This document shows positions 37,135-38,515 of a DNA stretch of 38,515 nucleotides, in pieces. The stretch is from an archaeon 13_1_40CM_2_52_13 (GTDB lineage: Archaea > Thermoproteota > Bathyarchaeia > 40CM-2-53-6): positions 1 through 38,515 of the forward strand of contig MNHO01000011.1 in NCBI GenBank assembly GCA_001919285.1, given 5' to 3'. The notes under the pieces are model-generated. The model was not told the DNA's origin. It was given only the letters and a program-made list of their open reading frames with translations, and did no database searches. Position numbers and translations under genes: made by a program. The first letter of the stretch is position 1. The number at the start of each line of letters is the position of its first letter.

Positions 37135-37243
37135 GGCAGTTTCGTTCTCGTGTCTGAGCAATAGCCGATAGCTTTCTCAGTTTTACGGATGTAGGGTCGG
37201 CGGAGCGGCTGGCGCGAACGCCTACACACCAACTAGCAGTCAA
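37135..37243 (+). repeat. Repeat R1, copy 4
   Basis: CAGTTTCGTTCTCGTGTCTG, AGCAATAGCC, GATGTAGGGTCGGCGGAGCG, GGCGCGAACGCCTACAC. The coding half begins ATG-TAG and lacks about 20 nt before CTAGCAGTCAAG, so it cannot be translated. It ends exactly at the 3' end of the HEPN gene. Confidence 0.7.
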
Positions 37244-37683
37244 GCTAGTGTCCTCTCGTTGGAGATTAGCTTCTTCACGGCGCCGATGAATTCTCTGCAT
37301 TGGTTGATCGCATGGTCCGCCAGGGTTCCCGTGACTGACGTCTCCAGTCCATAGATGGCTTCGTGCCTGTCGGTGCGCATTCTGTCTAGACTGTTCACGT
37401 ATCCTTCGCTGATCAAACCTTTCTTTGAGTATTCTTGTCGTAAATACTCGGCTAGGCAGACGTGGCTCTTCTCGATTATTCCGTCTCTGAAGAGTATGGG
37501 TCGGGCGGCATGGAACATCGAAGTGTATGCTAGGACCAGACATGCGTCGTAGAGCTGGTGGCTGTATGATCTCTCGGCTTGTTCGAGTTTTGCCGCTGAG
37601 ACTTGAAGCGATCTTTCAGCCTTCGCCGCGTCCGGTCTATCTCTCCTCAGAAGTCGCCGCTCGAAGCACTCTTCGAGGTTCAA
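37240..37683 (-). CDS. HEPN-domain toxin
   Basis: 147 aa from a TTG. A four-helix HEPN domain: KLEQAERSYSHQLYDACLVLAYTSMFHAARPILFRDGIIEKSHVCLAEYLRQEYSKKG, then DRMRTDRHEAIYG with the R-x(4-6)-H RNase motif (Arg, Asp-Arg-His) and a last helix AINQCREFIGAVKKLI. HEPN proteins next to a nucleotidyltransferase form toxin-antitoxin pairs in which the MNT protein neutralises the toxin, in characterised cases by adenylylating it. The start overlaps the end of the MNT gene by 4 nt. Confidence 0.88.
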   Translation of the reverse strand: MNLEECFERRLLRRDRPDAAKAERSLQVSAAKLEQAERSYSHQLYDACLVLAYTSMFHAARPILFRDGIIEKSHVCLAEYLRQEYSKKGLISEGYVNSLDRMRTDRHEAIYGLETSVTGTLADHAINQCREFIGAVKKLISNERTLA

Positions 37684-38240
37684 TTGACGACGACCGGCAA
37701 GGCTCCGCTTATAGCGATGCCGTCGATTATCACTCGTTCATAGAACGGCTTGTCTTCACTAGCTTTCTTCTCCCATTCTTCTGGAGTGTACTTCAAGAGT
37801 TGGACGGTTCTCTGGGTATTCTTTGAGAGCTCACCGAGCTGGCTTGGCGAAGGATCCTGATCTAGTCTCGTGATGAGGAGTAGGTCTAGGTCGCTTCCCG
37901 GTGCGTCCGTACCTGTTGCGCAGCTTCCGTAGAGTGTGAGGCTCGAGTCTGGATATTGGCTTGCTAGCTGTCTCAAGTATGTCTCATTCTTCAACAGGAA
38001 GAGGCTTATCTTCCAGAGTCGGAAACTCGCCTTGTCCAGGTTGGCTTTGAAGAGGTGGAGGTTGGCCTTCTGGGTCTCGGTTAAGAGTCCGAGTCGGGTG
38101 TATTCGTCGAGAAATCGTTTTGCTGTGCTGGGGCTGACCCGGGCTTGGGCGGCGGCTTCGCGGAGATGCACCTCGCTGTACGGGTCTTGGAAGAAGATAT
38201 TGAGAATTCTCAGGCCCGGATAGTCGAGTGTTCTGCTCAT
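37680..38240 (-). CDS. HTH-MNT nucleotidyltransferase antitoxin
   Basis: 186 aa. Residues 1-75 form a winged helix (LRILNIFFQDPYSEVHLREAAAQARVSPSTAKRFLDEYTRLGLLTETQ). Residues about 95-186 are a minimal nucleotidyltransferase with LTLYGSCATGTDAPGSDLDLLLI, the GS-x10-DxD metal-binding motif intact. The DNA-binding domain fused to MNT suggests autoregulation, and two palindromic boxes fill the space between its TATA box and the ATG. It is the partner of the downstream HEPN toxin. Confidence 0.9.
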   Translation of the reverse strand: MSRTLDYPGLRILNIFFQDPYSEVHLREAAAQARVSPSTAKRFLDEYTRLGLLTETQKANLHLFKANLDKASFRLWKISLFLLKNETYLRQLASQYPDSSLTLYGSCATGTDAPGSDLDLLLITRLDQDPSPSQLGELSKNTQRTVQLLKYTPEEWEKKASEDKPFYERVIIDGIAISGALPVVVN

Positions 38241-38241
38241 C

Positions 38242-38273
38242 GAACAGTCGTTCTATATGTCGAACGATTGTTC
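38242..38273. promoter_or_regulatory. Double palindromic operator of the HTH-MNT/HEPN operon
   Basis: GAACAGTCGTTC (38242-38253) and GAACGATTGTTC (38262-38273) are both GAAC-N4-GTTC palindromes with centres 20 bp apart, two helical turns. Together they are also an 11/12 inverted repeat. They lie between the ATG (38240) and the TATA box (minus strand TTTTTATA, 38274-38281), an ideal repressor position for the HTH-MNT protein. Confidence 0.75.
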
Positions 38274-38281
38274 TATAAAAA
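38274..38281 (-). promoter_or_regulatory. TATA box of the HTH-MNT/HEPN operon
   Basis: The minus strand reads TTTTTATA directly abutting the operator pair, 34-41 nt from the ATG. Binding at the operator would cover the transcription start. Confidence 0.6.
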
Positions 38282-38340
38282 GAACGCCTTGTGCTCAGTA
38301 TGTTGTCTACGCGGCTTGATTCACCGGGTCTGGTGCGATT

Positions 38341-38514
38341 CTACCTGCCTCCAGGCAAACTCTCGGCCTCGGACAGGGCTGTTGTTGCAATGGCCCCGAG
38401 TTCTCTGAATACTCTCCATGGTCGAGGATGCGCGAAGAATTGGACGAACACCAGGAGGCTGAGGAGGAGGCTGACGACCTCTTCCAATAATGACCAGTTC
38501 TGCACTGCGGGTCT
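38341..38514 (-). CDS. Partial small membrane-type hypothetical protein (right edge)
   Basis: Not in the ORF track because its start lies beyond the window. The frame reads RPAVQNWSLLEEVVSLLL, SLLVFVQFFAHPRPWRVF, then RELGAIATTALSEAESLPGG and R before TAG. A hydrophobic helix lies at about 14-27. The first 18 residues match the ORF starting at 28527 (MEAARPAVKNW...), so the true start is probably only four or five codons outside. No family recognised. Confidence 0.5.
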   Translation of the reverse strand, partial: RPAVQNWSLLEEVVSLLLSLLVFVQFFAHPRPWRVFRELGAIATTALSEAESLPGGR

Positions 38515-38515
38515 T

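Noticed and set aside
28596-37243. CRISPR array
   Set aside because: The repeats are long, unequal, kilobases apart and contain coding sequence; there are no regular spacers.

Overview
The window is archaeal chromosomal DNA, by my reading probably from the TACK/Thermoproteota side (soil or sediment Nitrososphaeria- or Bathyarchaeia-like; that placement is a guess). The archaeal assignment rests on a TFB transcription factor behind a Gar1 gene, an EF-2 gene, TATA boxes about 25-30 nt ahead of short-leader or leaderless starts, and many VapBC/HEPN-MNT/RelE modules. TTG start codons are unusually common (EF-2, GcvH-TusA, the PNPOx-like gene, SMC, TFB and others). No rRNA, tRNA or CRISPR array was seen.

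Region 1 (1-4.2 kb): the left edge carries, on the minus strand and not in the ORF track, the first 33 codons of EF-2, interrupted exactly in the GTPase P-loop by an intein. Next come a decayed transposase, a membrane protein, a GcvH-TusA fusion convergent with a rhodanese-type sulfurtransferase (a likely sulfur-relay pair), and two PNPOx-fold flavin/F420-type genes.

Region 2 (4.1-9.1 kb): a minus-strand operon encodes a short SMC5/6-like ATPase followed by two proteins that look like a kleisin and a tandem-winged-helix (KITE) subunit. Both downstream genes seem to lack ATG/GTG/TTG starts where their Shine-Dalgarno motifs sit. Divergent to it are gar1 and tfb, followed by a small RHH-like protein.

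Region 3 (9.3-14.6 kb): a phosphosignalling island. A translationally coupled operon FHA/zinc-ribbon -> PPP phosphatase -> VWA faces, divergently, a 773-aa protein with about eight membrane helices, an Ig-like domain and a Ser/Thr kinase domain.

Region 4 (14.7-27.1 kb): mixed metabolic and surface genes. These include zinc-ribbon membrane proteins, DUF2277, a double GNAT, an MDR oxidoreductase, a CPBP-family protein with lost histidines, a methyltransferase, a VOC protein, an MmcQ/YjbR-like protein, a PKD/BsuPI surface protein and an S9 peptidase.

Region 5 (27.2-38.5 kb): an accessory region rich in toxin-antitoxin genes (broken VapBC, RelBE-like, intact VapBC, HEPN/HTH-MNT), gene remnants and two dispersed repeat families. 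R1 is a leader plus the first ~30 codons of the RelB-like antitoxin, present as orphan fragments. R2 is a ~180-nt non-coding element upstream of unrelated minus-strand genes. The region also carries a 1188-aa surface phosphoesterase and two wHTH proteins. The right edge holds a partial small gene whose start is related to an ORF at 28.5 kb.
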